Shown piece after piece: positions 48,121 through 61,746 of a stretch of DNA of 64,000 nt (position 1 is the first letter of the stretch; each line of letters begins with the position of its first letter). Made by a program: the position numbers and the translations under genes. Source of the DNA: Drosophila persimilis (lineage: Eukaryota > Arthropoda > Insecta > Diptera > Drosophilidae). The stretch lies in the NCBI RefSeq assembly GCF_003286085.1, contig NW_020825288.1:16430001-16494000 (forward strand), in the 5' to 3' direction. The notes beneath the pieces were generated by a model. It saw nothing but the letters and a program-made list of their open reading frames with translations. It was not told where the DNA came from and made no database searches.

Positions 48121-50475
48121 CTTTGCCACGAATACAGACAAAGAAGCATACAAAGATACAGATACTTGGAGAAGAGGTGTGCAAAAGCAACGCACTGAAG
48201 GTGTTACCTGCACGCTTTTGATGAGCACTAATTGAGCTCGAGTTGCATTTTTCTTCTCTTCCTACCATTGCCCGCGACTCCACCAGAGGGGGGGACTTGA
48301 CTTGGCCAGGAGCAGGGAACAGGGAGCAGGGAACTGGTAGCGGGACGGGGTAGCGGCGTCAAGATCAAAGCCAGCAAGCCGATCATAAAGACAAGCGAAA
48401 ATCAAGCATCGACAGTTGCACAAGAGACAGCAAATGAGAGAATTAGCAATGGAGAGAAGCACCAGAGCGACACCGAGAGAACTACATGAATTTTGGTAAT
48501 AACTTTATCAGGGCCATATGGGAGGCCCAAACTAAGGCTAAAACGAGTCCAACACAAAAAGGAAGTCAAGCAAATGTTTTTGGTAACAAAAAAGGGGGAA
48601 GACCCTGGCCGAGTCAGGACCTTGTCAAAGTTCTTAAAAGCGCAATGGCATTCGCATTCCCATTCTCATTTGTATTCGCGTTTCTGCCAAACATTAATCA
48701 CTGGCCCGAGCAGAGCCGTGGACCGCCTGAGCTGTGAATTTTCGGCATGTGTCGAACATCAAAAGCCCGCGCCACGCATAAAAAGCCATTTAAAAACGCA
48801 TTTTCTGCCTGGCCCATGCCCCCAAAGAGCACTCCCCGCGTGACCCCGAGGGGCCAGCCCCAGACCCGGACTGCGACTGGACCGACGAGGTGGTGGAAGG
48901 CGAGGCGATTGCCATTGCCAGAGACAGCCAGGAAATGCAGTGCGCGAGATTGATGCGTTCACAGACAGCCCAGCGGACTACTGCCACAGGAATGCGACGA
49001 GGTTGGGGCCACGGCCGGAGTCAAGTGGGGAGAGCGGTGGAAAACGCATTTTCTCGCTGGCAGCTTTTCCAGCTGCCCGGGTCGTTATCGGGTGGGGCGC
49101 AGTGTGCAGAATTATATGGGTCAGCTGGCGCCTTGACTGGCAAAACCCGTTCTCCCGGCTAGGTGTTGGCCAGCAGCGATCTCAGACAATCTCCGACGGA
49201 GGGTTGGGGGGAAAAGGTAGACGAGGGAAGTGGTAGATGAGTAGTATCTATGTATGATAATCGCGTATCTATGAAAATGCACAGCGACAAATCATATTTA
49301 TATGCTACCTTCAGAGGCCAGAGGAGTCTTTTGATGATAAATGTTGAAAAGCCGGCATAAATTAAAGCATTCAAATCATTAGCAGCGATGCCGAACAAAC
49401 GAGCAGGCAGCGCGAACAGGATGGAGCGGATGGATCGGGGATTGCAGGTTGCCAGGGGAGTGCCAAGTGCCAAGTGCCAGAGCCCCTCCCAGCGGATGGG
49501 GAAATTATTCACAGCTACGGATCAGGCGACATTAATGCAAGGCGAGAGCAACCCAGGGGCAGACACAGTGTCCCGGTATCCAGGTCTCAGCCAGGTCTCT
49601 ACCCCAGCTCCAGCGCTGGCAAGGTGCTCTTCTTTTGGGCCATTCGCCGCGCCGACAGGTGCCGCCGACTCTGCCACGTCCATCTCGTGTCCATGTGTCT
49701 GCACTTTGCCGCACTTTTGACGATCTCCAAGTATCGTTTGATGCATTGTGATGCAAAAGCGGATTCGTTCTGGCTCGTCATCAGGTTGCTCTGCTCCATT
49801 TCCCGATTCCAACGAAAGATGTTCCAAATTGAAGCATGGCTAATTGTTAATGTCTGTCTGATGTTAAAAATATTGAGTGTTGGCGATCTTGATGAGATTG
49901 GGTACTTGATAGATGGAAGATATTCAAAAGGATATTAATGTGAAAGCATTTTATGGGTAGGAGATATACACCCTGAACGGAAAGGAATAAGCGATAAATA
50001 TATGTGTATTTTCTTAGCTCAAATATTCTATCAAACAAATCGATCGGTAAGTTTAGTTTTTTGGGAAATATAACAATTCCTATTCTCCGCAATAAACTGC
50101 GTTCTATTACCAAAATTTCTACTCATTCAATACATTCAAATATAGCCATGAATGAAGTCCATCAGATCTGTGTTTATTCATTCATTCCTCTAGCCTTTTA
50201 ACTCCGATTTGAAGTTTATCGAATAAAAACGAATCTAATGCCATAAAAATCATTTCCTTCCCGACGATTGACTTACTCTAATTAGTGTATTAAGTCATTT
50301 TCACGCCCTCCTGCCCCCATTCGTCACTCCCCCCGCACTGTCGTACATCAAAGAACATATTCATCCATTCATTGGAACATATTCCAGAGACTATCCAAAT
50401 ACATAGCATAGGAAAGGCATAACAAATTCGGGGCAGGAATGGGGAAATCACTGATTTGGAAGAACATTTGTTGGC

Positions 50476-50515
<40 letters not shown>

Positions 50516-50516
50516 G
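50476..50516. repeat. (GTT)n microsatellite
   Basis: About thirteen GTT triplets, giving a poly-Asn or poly-Gln run in spurious minus-strand frames. Confidence 0.9.
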
Positions 50517-51167
50517 CTGTGTCTGTGATTGTTGTGGATGTTGCTGTTTACACGCAACTCGACTAAGAACCAACAACCACCAAACAGTCACCGCAATAAA
50601 GCAGGGAACAGGGAACAGGGAGCGAACGACAAACTTCACGCTAAAATCGAGGGAAGCTGTGAAAAATATTTTTCCTTCTTTCCCCCGAATCGTTTCCCGC
50701 ATAAGAATGGGAAATGGTGTTGCTACTGCTGCTGTTGGCAATGTCAACAAAACATTTAACACCTTCCATCGAGCAACAACCCCAAGATACGACCTCATCT
50801 CAGAGCCCTCTGTGTGGCTGTGGGGCTGTGCATCTGTGTATTTGTATAATCGTTTATTAAAGTGTGAAGTAAATTAATTTGACTATTTGAGATGTTTGCT
50901 GCCGCTGTTGCCACGGCAAATGACTTGCAATCGTTGACAAGATTAATTAATCCCCCTGGCTTGGCTGTGGCAGTGGCAGTGGGTGAAGGCAATCAGGCAG
51001 AGAGAGAGGGGGGGGGGCCCAACGAAAGGAAAAGGAAAATGCACATAATAATTGATTTTCTTTTTCATTGCATTGCATTTCTTTTCGTTTTCAGCTGTTT
51101 TCCTTTTCCTTTCCGTTTTGCAGTGCAGAATTGTTGTGACAAGCCTCGTTATGCCAACGAAAGGCGT

Positions 51168-51213
51168 TGTACGGCTGTACGGCTGTACGGCTGTACGGCT
51201 GTACGGCTGTACG
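51168..51213. repeat. (TGTACGGC)n octamer tandem repeat
   Basis: Five perfect copies of TGTACGGC followed by a six-base partial copy. Confidence 0.9.
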
Positions 51214-51240
51214 TCTGTCTTGGTGTATGCAGATGAGGTG

Positions 51241-51269
51241 GTGTCTGTGTCTGTGTGTGTGTGTGTGTG
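51241..51269. repeat. (GT)n microsatellite
   Basis: GT dinucleotides with two CT interruptions, directly downstream of the octamer array. Confidence 0.85.
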
Positions 51270-52493
51270 CAGGGGCTGTTTCATGTCCGCCGACATTGGA
51301 ACGCCTCCTTCCTCCTTCGAGGCTCTGGCTTACAGCTCGTGTATGCACTTTTGACAAGTAATTTAATAAAGCCAGCGACATGACGCGCTTTCTTGTTGCT
51401 GTTGCTGTTGCTTTTGCTGGTGCTGCTTAAACATGCATAAGCCAAAGTCTGAGCCACAGTGCCGCCGCTGGCTGGGGTGCCAGTCAGTTAGTCAGTCAGT
51501 CAAAGCCTCGAACCCACCTTTTTTTTATTTTTATTTTTACTCTTTTTTCGGTTTGGTTTTTGCAGTTTGATTGCAGCTTGTAATCACAATTAAAGTGTTA
51601 AACATAAATGCCAGGGGGGGCCAACTGGCCAACTAACAGAAGGCCAAAAGCAACAACAAAAATGCGAGGAAGGTGCACAAGGGTTGCTCAAGTGGCACTC
51701 GGGGATCGGCTTTTTGGGCTCGGTTTGGGGAGTTTATCATTTCACGGACACGTCTGCCTGACTGGCTGACAGCCACGGAATTTCGGCAGTATTTCGATTA
51801 ATTAATTGACTGTCAACCAGTCAAGTTCAACTGCACTAGCATTTGCATTTGCCCTCGAAGTCTCAACCGAAAAGACGATACTCCATGCATTTCAAGTATC
51901 TAAATATCTGTAAGTTGTGAGAGCTCATTGCAAAGTTAATGTAAGCCCATTAAGGTGAAGAGCCAAGCCAACACCTTTTCAAATTACCAGCCAGCATTTA
52001 AATGGCCATAAATGTTTATGACATACTCGCACTAAACGATCAACTGGCAATCAGGCCAACAGACACGGGCGGGCTAATTAAGATGCCAAACGGAGATCGG
52101 AATCAGGGGATTCCGTCAGCTGTGCCAGTTACAGTTCCAGCTCCATCTACAGATCCAGATCCAGATCCACTCCCTGCCCATGTCCATCAATGTCTGGCTC
52201 TTTAATTGATTTTAATGCTGACTGGATCGATTCTATCTGCGGCTCACACAAACCATGTGCACCCGATATGGATCGGCACTTTTCATTATTCGGTTTGGTG
52301 TTAATTTATTGCGTATCTTTCGAACGCTGCCGCTGCCTGGGCCAACCGATTGCTTCCGTCTTGGCGGCCATGTTGGTACCCAGAGGCCGCCGGAGGACAG
52401 AAGACAGAAGACCCAACAGCCAGAAGAATCAACAGCCGCAGAAGCAGAAGCATCAGCAGAAGGAGAGGGAGAAGGAGACGTCACTTCAGAATG

Positions 52494-52643
52494 CACTTGA
52501 ATATCTTTCCAGCTCCCAGTTCTCGCTAATTACGGCAATTAAAATCCACTAAATATCAGAAAGAAACGAAAATTTTCTAAGGCGCTTCGCCGTCGCCATC
52601 GCCGTCGCCGTCAAGTGCTCGCCAGCCAGTTTGAGTTCAAGTG
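52494..52643. promoter_or_regulatory. cluster of three Tinman-type sites in lbl intron
   Basis: CACTTGA at 52494-52500 (minus orientation) and TCAAGTG at 52611-52617 and 52637-52643 lie within 150 bp. All are exact matches to the NK2/Tinman heptamer. Further single sites occur at 49021-49027 and 51688-51694. Functional use is inference. Confidence 0.3.
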
Positions 52644-55460
52644 GATTTCGGATCGCGTAGATCTCGTAGATCTCGGCCTCCAGTCCATTCCCGTAATGAA
52701 AATTGCATCTTAATAAAGCCTAATTACAGGCAGTCTCACAAATGGAAGCCTAAAGTGTTTTTGTCAAGTACACGGGCTGCCAGGCATCAGCGGTATCCTT
52801 TGGCGGTGCCTAGGATACATGCTCGTATATCCCCGTTAGATATCCCCGCTGATTAGCCAAGTGCCAGTTTTGTTTGGAAGTACATTAGCCGTAGTTGCAG
52901 TTGCAGTTGCAGTTGCAGACCCAATTGCATTACATTATTGAACCTGAGCGACGGCAGGCAGACGGCAACGGCCGACGGCAGCGGCAACGGCAATGGCTGG
53001 CAACTGCAAGTCATAAACAATTTCAATTGCCGTTGCACATTCGCAACACTCAATTAACGCTTTTCAACAAAAGCCCAACAAAGTACGGGCCACGGCAGCA
53101 ACAATAACAATAATAATAATGCATTCATCACCTTATGACAGGCCCACAGACAAGCCCGGCCTAGACAATAGTGTCAACCATAAAGAGATTGCAAAGCCCC
53201 AGCCGCGTATCTATTAAATTATGCTTAACTATGCGCCTTTGTTGGCCCAGTCAACAGTCCCATGCCACATGCCACATGCCCCAGGCCCCAGGCCCCAGGC
53301 CCGAGCCGGCTACGCTACAATGTCTGTACGTAGTCGTAGTTGTTGCTGCTGCTGCTGCTCGGACTGTTGTTGATGGTAGCGGACAAAGGCCAGGCCACTT
53401 AAGAGTGCGGAGGCAGGAGGCCCACAAAGGAGCCCACAATTCCTTTGCTTCTTCTTCAGCATTAGCCCTATAGTCTAGTAGGGCTATCCCTTCAAGAGCC
53501 GCTTCCTATATGCTTATACGAACCTGAAAGGTACGACACAAGATCGGTAACATGAAATCAATTGGTAACCCAATTCGAAGGTGCCACACGCCGTAAATTG
53601 GCCAAAAATAGTCCACCCACGTAACAAGTTTTGACACCCATCTGAATGCTCATGTGTATGTGAGTGTATCGAATCGACTTGAATGAATGTATTCATGGTT
53701 GGATCTGAAATACGTAGGAAATAACATGAATTCTTCATAAATTCTCTTTTAGCAGCGAGGCGTGGGACTTGGAGGCTCATGGGTAATGCGTAAGCGGTGA
53801 ACACCTCCGAAATACCCTATCCACCTACCTACCTGGGCAGCAGTTAACATTTGCTACTGCTAGCCATGATTAATACACAGAAACATGGATAACAATATGT
53901 GTATACTCTTTCGTTTGGAGAAGATAATATTATTTATACTCTGATAAAATCAAACATAGTGTGTTTCATTCATTCTGTATAACACCGTAAGAAATATCTT
54001 TTGTTGGTGTATAGGTTATAGGTATATAGAAATTATTCTATATTTGTAAGACTTCTTTAGTATCCAGCAAGATAAATCCCCTACAGAATATGACACCCAG
54101 CCTTGAGCCAGCACTATTATTTATTACTTGTTACTAATTCTCTGAGTATCGAATGTTCTCAATATCCTTTGTATACTCTATGAAATTCAATGTGAAATCG
54201 GCATGTACTATACACTATTTTATACTCTCATATTACGAGTATCGGCTATTAGTCTATTTATGCCCTCATTCTAATCCGAAAATTTTCCACAAATTCGCAA
54301 ACGTCTCTCTTCTGGTCTGTTAATCTGTGTTAACAGACATTTCGTGATCACACTATCAGATATGCTTTAAACTAGACCCATTCTCATGCTCTGAACGAGT
54401 GCCATTCACATCCTACTCAGATGCCAGAATGACAGCAGTTTTATGCCAATTCAATTGGAACATTTCGCAACCCCGTTCGTCCGACAATGACCGCTGGCTG
54501 TAAGTCCTCTTGCCTTCATTCCCTCCTTGGGTGTATGCACATTTGTAAACGCCAACGAAATTGTCATCGGACATAATTTCTAGCTGAGTTTTCTGTCGCT
54601 CTTTGGGGGCACGGCACAAAGCCGCTCAACGCGGCGTATGCGTAATGGATGCTTGAGCGGACTGCGCCTGCGGCTGCCACTGCGCCAATCCATAAAATGC
54701 TGAATTTATGCACCTCCAGTGGAGAGAGGGGCTGTGCCACAACGCCACAGCAAAGCCAAGACGGCTGCCGACGGGGCGTAGATTTAATTAAATAAATTCC
54801 AAGAGCGACGCACTCGGCGTCGTCGCTTTTTTACATATTTGTGCGTAAATTGTGTATTATAACTGTGCCACTGCCTGTCTGTCTGAGTGTGTTGCACGTT
54901 TCAGCATCATGTGTGTGCGAGTGTGTGTGTCGCCAGTAATTAAATAAATCTGTGCATTGTTTGCGACGCCGCCACAGCTGCGATCTCAAATTAAATAACA
55001 TTGAAAGGAGCCAATTATTACTCGCATGCTCTTTCCCCTTGTAGTAGATGGAGTGTGCCAACGAATTGGATGCCAATTTACATGGAAATGTGCGTGAGAT
55101 TCCGATATGCAAATGGGAATACTTAAGATAAGATGCCTATAAGATAATTTTGTAAAGGGATCCCGCTATGATATGGGTAAATATTTTTAAACCCATATTT
55201 GTAAAGGTTCTTACTGCAATCGGATCATCCTTTGTTTCTAGATATTTCTTATTATTTTATATTATATTTAAAAACGCCCCAAGGTGTATTTAATTTACAT
55301 TACGTTTCATGTGCACATTGCTTATTGTTAATTTATTAACTTTTTTACACGGAGAGCCTTGCAATTACGAAGTCAAAATGTGTGACACGCCCACAGCAAC
55401 CAGAAAGTTGCATCAACTACCACAGCGACACGCACACTTCCATACTCACTAGCTCGCAGA

Positions 55461-55461
55461 T

Positions 55462-55489
<28 letters not shown>
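55461..55489. repeat. (AC)n microsatellite
   Basis: Fourteen AC dinucleotides. Confidence 0.9.
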
Positions 55490-55492
<3 letters not shown>

Positions 55493-57471
55493 AATGCAGG
55501 CAGGCATATATCAACGGCTTAACAATTGGCTCAGACTTGTCGTCAGGTGGCCATTGCCGTTAAGCCGCCACCGTTGACTCCGCCGCCGCCGCGACCACCG
55601 CCCCGTCCGTGCATTTTCAATCCCGTTCTCCATTCCTCACTCTTGACGGTTTGCGTGCCTCATCAAATGAACCACCCCGTCCCCCCCGCCCGCCATACAC
55701 ACGCATTCTGATACTTTAATTTATGGTCTCGCTCGCAGTTTATTTGTCATGCCAACGGCCTGTCGCAGTAATTATACACCTAACCTAACCGTGGCTAGTT
55801 TTTTGGTGCAACATGCAAAATGTTTTTACGGCCCTCGTGGCACGAACGCACATCGAAAGCGCCATGCCATGCCAATGGTCGCTTGTTACGGCTAATGGCC
55901 CGGATCGCTCATAAAACAGAACCCGTTCTCGGGCCCCAGCCCAATGGAGGATGCAAGAAACGGTTATTGGAGGAGGAACAAAATCGCGAATTCAATTCAC
56001 ATTAATGTTGATTAGGCGGTGTAATACATGTACTTTTCAGTCACAGATTTCCCAATTTTCCATTGAATGTAAAACCATTTCTTGGCTAGCTCCCATATCC
56101 TTATACGTGTCGTTATTCCTTTCACTTGTTTGCTGGCTTATAATTAACCCATTTGCTAATTCAAAGTGTATCTGTATCTGTATCCAATGCTTTCGGGCAA
56201 TTGCATTTGGCATCACCTTTTGGCACCACTGGGCACTCGACGGGGAAACCAAACGACTTTTTTCCACCTTCACAAAAACAGCGGCAACCGGCACTGAACT
56301 TTCATTTTACGGCTCTCACTAAAAACAAAACCTACGAGCGCACCTCCATACTATTTCCTTTGGGTGCTGCTGGTGCTGCCGGTGCTCCCAAAAGCATAAA
56401 GCTGCTTATCTGGTCGGCTATATCGATAAACATAAATAAAATGATATTGTCGCTGTCGTTGTCGCCCCGATCCAACCACTACAAGCTGCCAAGTGCCGAC
56501 TGGTAACTGCAAGCGGGTCGGATCGTGGTCGTACCGGGCCAACGCCTTTTCCAACAAAACTGGCAGTCAACATGAATGCGCACATAAAAATGCACTATAA
56601 TGATAACGATAACGATAACGATGCGCAGCGGCTTGTTGTTTTACAAGAAAATTATGTATTATTAACAAACATATGTACATACATACAGACACAGCGAAGC
56701 CCAGACGATGAGAGATGCACTTGTTTGTCGTCCTGCTGCGTGCGCAGCGTTATAAAGATGCCTGCTTTATCACAGCCCCCAGATGGGGGTTCGATTCGGT
56801 TGCAGAATCGGGAACGGCTACGGGAACGGGAACGTATCCTCTGCAAATTAACTTGTTCTGAATTGTGGGTTCTCCTCGTGCCTCCTCGTGAGCGTTAACG
56901 GAAATTTATCATAAATTCCAATACCTTATTACTAATGGGCGTTGATTAGCTAATTTGCTGCGCTCGTTTCATTTTCCACTCATATGCCCAGGCCCATGCC
57001 CATGCCCCTGCCCCTGCCCCTGCCCCTGGCCGGAAAGTCATTTCAAATACTTAATGCCGTGGCTGCCTTGCTATTCGTCGTCATCGTCGCTCGATCAAAA
57101 TCGTCGTCTACATATTTGCCACGTCTCCGGCTACGGCTACGGCTACGGCTCCGTCATCTTCTCCCCCTCTATAACCAGCGTTGTCTGCCATCTCCTTTTG
57201 GCCGTATTAGCCGGCGGCATGTTTACTTTGATCTCATGTTAGGAACAACAACACCAACATCATCTTTGGCAACTGATTTGCTCTGCTCGAGACAGGCCTT
57301 CTCCAGAGCCCCACTCTATCGTTGGTCAAAGTAATGAATGAAATCAAATCGGAGCCAAGTCCGAATTAAATGCCGTTTTAGGTTTTTGCGTTAACAGAGC
57401 CTGGTTAGGCCACGGACGGATTAGCATAGCGTGTTGTTCTTGCAACAGTTTTTGGCACGCATGTGCACCCC

Positions 57472-57498
57472 CTCTCTCTCTCTCTCTCTCGCTCTCTA
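57472..57498. repeat. (CT)n microsatellite
   Basis: CT run of about ten units with one G interruption. Confidence 0.85.
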
Positions 57499-58562
57499 TT
57501 ACTGTGTGCCCTCTCTTTCCCTGGGCCCAACAATGAGAAGATTAATTTATGTTATTAAGTCGGCACCGCCGTCTTTGATCTTCGCTTCTCCGAGGTGTAA
57601 GGTAGGCAAGTCAATGCGGTGGCAATGCTGGCACCTGAAGATACACCGACCATCGACCGACCGACCCAGAACCATAGCCACAGACAATCGATAAGCATCG
57701 AGATCGAATCCGAGATCGAGATCGCCACGATCGATCGCACGACCCTGAGAGCACTGCAGCTACCTGCAGCGCCTTAGATTGCTGATTGCCCCTGGTCCTG
57801 GTTCTGGTTCTGGTCTGGTCTCAGAGCTGATGTTGAGGAAGTCATTGAATGAGGGCAACCCCGAGGATCCTGGTTCTTCTTCTGGCTTCAGCTTAGAGTC
57901 CCTGCCCTTGCCTTATTACATTAATTTGTAATTTATGACAGCTTGTCATAATATCCGCTATACGAGTTTGGTAAGTGTAATACTTAGTTGGCACATCCAC
58001 TGAAAGAAATTTTAATGATTAATGTGCGACATAACCAAAAGGAATCATGCACTATGTTTAGGAACAACTGTATATACTTTTACTAGCAGATTCATTCATT
58101 ATTGGCGGACTCGTAAACGCCCATCTTTCTTTCGAAATTTTCAGAAAATAACCATTAAAATAATTGTAAAAAAAAATACTTTACGCTGCGTTACAACTAC
58201 TTAATTTTATATGCCTTTACACTAAGAGAAAAGTGGCATAGTAAAATTATTAAAATATTTAATTTAAATCTAGAAATATATCTGTTTTAAACATGAAATA
58301 TATTTAGATCAAATGTCCTCTTTAATATTTCCGCCATCGCTGCAAATAACTGCTTAGATCTATGCCCATGGCTGAAGTAGTCGCAAAAAAGATATTAAAA
58401 ATATCTGCATATAAATTGGTGTACATTTTTATAAATTTCTGAACAAAACGTTTTCATTTCAACACTTCTGATACGATGCATGCGAGTGTATATCCATAAG
58501 ATATTCATATTTATATAAACCCATCAAATATTGATTTGATTTTTAACTAATTCTTTTTTATG

Positions 58563-58588
58563 GTGTGTGTGTGTGTGTGTGTGTGTGT
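58563..58588. repeat. (GT)n microsatellite
   Basis: Thirteen GT dinucleotides, next to an AT-rich block on the left. Confidence 0.9.
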
Positions 58589-58895
58589 TCATTAATAAGC
58601 CGCTTCTCGGGGCTTTCTGGTCTGCCGTCGTGGTGCGCCGCATCGGTTTCGCTGAGTTGTCAAAACTATCGTACAATGTCTCTGGGGCAATTTCAGCGGC
58701 CCGCTGCTCACCGATCCAATCACCACGAAGATGATCATCATCATCATCACCATCGGCCTCAGCATCGAATCAGCATCAGCATCAGTCGTAGCTATCCATT
58801 CATCTAGTTGCTGCTTGGGGCATTGTTGGCTTTACATGCATACCATACATGCTGTTGTCAACGCTCTTTGTTGTGCCACCAATAATGCGGCGGTG

Positions 58896-59235
58896 CCTTT
58901 GATCTGCCGGCCAGTTCAAAGCCCCCACGAACTTCTAACTCAATTAGTGTGTAGTTTTTTAAACGGTTTTGATTACAGCGCATATTTCTTGCCCATGCCA
59001 TACCCATACCCATCCCCATCCCCATCCCCCACTAACATAGAATACATGCTACTTATAAAGACATTAAGCCAGCTAACTCATCCCGCAGCCCGGTCCAGCC
59101 TCCGTTTGGCCTACATTGCAGTAGTAGAGATGGATATGGAGCTGGAAATGGAGATGGAGATGGAGATGGAGCTGGGGAAGGTCACTCAATCAGTGCACAG
59201 GACCCCGACCAGCCTCAGAACCGCCGCCTTTGATC
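58896..59235. promoter_or_regulatory. pair of TCF/Pangolin-type sites in lbl intron
   Basis: CCTTTGATC occurs exactly at 58896-58904 and 59227-59235. The second is preceded by CCGCCGCC, which resembles the GCCGCC 'helper' motif used by fly TCF. Ladybird expression in the epidermis is known to depend on Wingless signalling, so these are plausible response elements. Binding is inference. Confidence 0.3.
59129..59177. repeat. (GGAGAT)n imperfect repeat
   Basis: Imperfect GGAGAT/GGAGCT/GGAAAT hexamers that produce a Met-Glu run in a spurious frame. Confidence 0.8.
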
Positions 59236-61713
59236 GCCTTTTAATGATGATGACCATTGTTAGCTGATGTTAGCGATTGCAAACTCAGATTTTCACTTAA
59301 CAACGCCGCCAAATGCTGCCGCCCATCCAGGCGCAGTCCAGGCCCAGTGCAGGCCCAGGCCCCACCGCCAGGTCCGGACCAGATTCTGAGAGCTTAAAGG
59401 GCATGCAAACATAAAAATGATGTAGTAGAGTCCAGCAGGGGAGGGCAGTGCCAACTGCATTGCAATCAGAGGAGGAGGGAGGCCTGAGCGGCTTCATCGG
59501 CTGCTCACCGTCCAAATTGCAATGTCTGGTAATTTTTATTCTTTCGCACAGACCAAACGATGGCCGTACAGTGGGACAAGATCTGGCAAAGTCAGCAGGG
59601 TAGTCCAAGGAATACGACATCCTTTAGTAACTTGCATATTTCTCTATTCTATAAGCCAGTTTTCGGTCGTCGTCATGACCCGATATTTTACTCATATCGG
59701 CACGAGCGTGTGAAGCTAGTGAGCCGGGGGTTGACGCACGATTGAAGCGAGTTGGTAAGGGGCTTGCCCCCTGATATTACAAAGTAAAAGTACTAAGACC
59801 TCAACATTGAAAAGCTCCATCCCATAATATCCTAATTTCCGATGCAAAAATGTTACCCGTAAAACGAGACCTTAAAATATCGAGTTTACACACGTAAGTG
59901 CACTACTCATGGGACTAAAAATTTTTGCTTGTCAGCTATTCGTAGCCCCAAATATTAAAAAAATAGACCTCGTTTTACTGTCCACTCAAGAACTGCAGAC
60001 CAGACCCAGTGCGCCTCGGGATGCAGCCAAAACGTGCCTCTTGCAGACATCCCAGTCGTCTACCGTCTACCGTCTACAGTCTGCAGCGAAGACTTTGCCT
60101 CCAAAAGCTCTCTGTCTGCCTCTCCATTTCCGTCCGTGGGCCCCATCGGGGTGTCTGCATCCTCGTCTTGGGGCCCGTTCGACTCTTACACTGACTGACT
60201 TCATTGCTCTTTACGTTACGTTAAGTTTAAGTATACGTTTGCCCACTGCCCGAGCGCCATCTCGTTTAATCTACCTTTTAAAGGGCGTGGCCATAGTATT
60301 TTATATGTGTTGATCAAAGAGCGCCGACGCTTTGACCCGATGCCGCCGCGCGGACATTGCGTTCTTTTTTCTCAGCTCGGCTTTTGCGTAGCGCAAAGCG
60401 GCGCATGCGCAACGGACCAGCCGATCGTGAATCATGTGTCGGTTGCCCAGGATTGGGGAGATTCCGCTGGGGCGGATCGGTGTGTGGCCACAGCATGGCT
60501 GAACTCGGCCCTGCTTGGGCCTTTACGTATTCATTATTGAATTAAGGATGACCACGTTTTCGGCGCTTTGTAGCGCTGCGTCGGAGTTGCAATTGATTTG
60601 CCATCCATTAAAATCAATCAAAATATACCGTCGAGGGTCGGTCGAAGAGTTCACGTGTAATTACATGTGAAAGTCGCTAGCCGAAACGCTAAAGAACTGC
60701 ATCTGAATCTTTTTTTTTTTGGGTCCATCTAAAGTGAGTGAGCATTGTGCGCAAACGGTTTGTTGGTTTACCCCCTTTATGCTCGTACGAGCCTGGGGTC
60801 TGGCGTCCACACCGGACGCATGTCAGGGGGCTGTTCCCAAATCGAAGAAGAAAGTCGCCGCCGACACAGGCGATCGACCGACCAGTTCCTGCCTGCGTAC
60901 ACTTGTATGAAGAAATTAACCCGCAATGGGATGGCAACGACAACATCTCTGATTACAGCCCCGGGGCCGTTGACATGTTCTTCGGCTCCGCAAATTGCAC
61001 AGGCTCTCCGAAATTATTGGCCATGTTAAATGTTTACAAGATGTAATGCCGCAATCAAAATAGCTGCGGGCCAACATGAACGGAACATTTACGCTGGGCA
61101 GTGGCAGTGGCAAGCAATTCGCTAAATGTTTAAGGTTTCCACCTGAGGCAGTCGCATGGGGAAAGGGACACGATAGGGGACGGAAAAATATGGCGTAGAT
61201 CAGTACCAGAGAAAGTTCTTTCTGCCCAGAGCAAGGGAGAAAACTTGTAGAGTTTCCAAATTTATCACTTAATGTAGGAGAAGCAAGTCCTAGTCGCCTA
61301 CTTCAAGATAATCTTCTCCTGTGTTATTATTTTATTAAGTCCCAAAATTTCCACTTCAGCATCTCCCAAAGTAACTTCCATTTTGAGATTAAAATAACTC
61401 CACTCTGTGGCAGAGCAGCTACCTGGGGCAGCAGCATCCCACCTCCGGGGCGGTACAAATGACAACAAAATACAAAAAGTTATTGGGACGCATTACGAGC
61501 GTGTAAACAAGCAGCCAACAATGACAGTCACCGAGCCGAAACCGGGGCCGCAGCCGGAGACGGAGCCGAAGAGAAGACCCCACCAGTCGACTGAGCTCCA
61601 GAATCCATATCGAAAAGAAAATACCAAAATTTATAACTTTCTCGTTATGGAGAGCTGCGCCCCCGCCCCTTCGCACTCAGGCAATGGGAATGGGAATCTC
61701 TTTCTCAAGGCAG

Positions 61714-61746
61714 CGGAGCAGAGCAGAGCAGAGCAGAGCAGAGCAG
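61714..61746. repeat. (GAGCA)n microsatellite
   Basis: Six copies of the pentamer GAGCA. Confidence 0.85.

Noticed and set aside
56780-56830. GGGTTCGATTC stretch resembling a tRNA T-arm
   Set aside because: No matching acceptor stem, D-arm or anticodon arm can be folded around it. No tRNA or rRNA gene was recognised in the window.
58731-59267. 178-codon frame
   Set aside because: It spans ATC, CCATCC and GGAGAT repeats, and the Met-Glu run is a repeat product.
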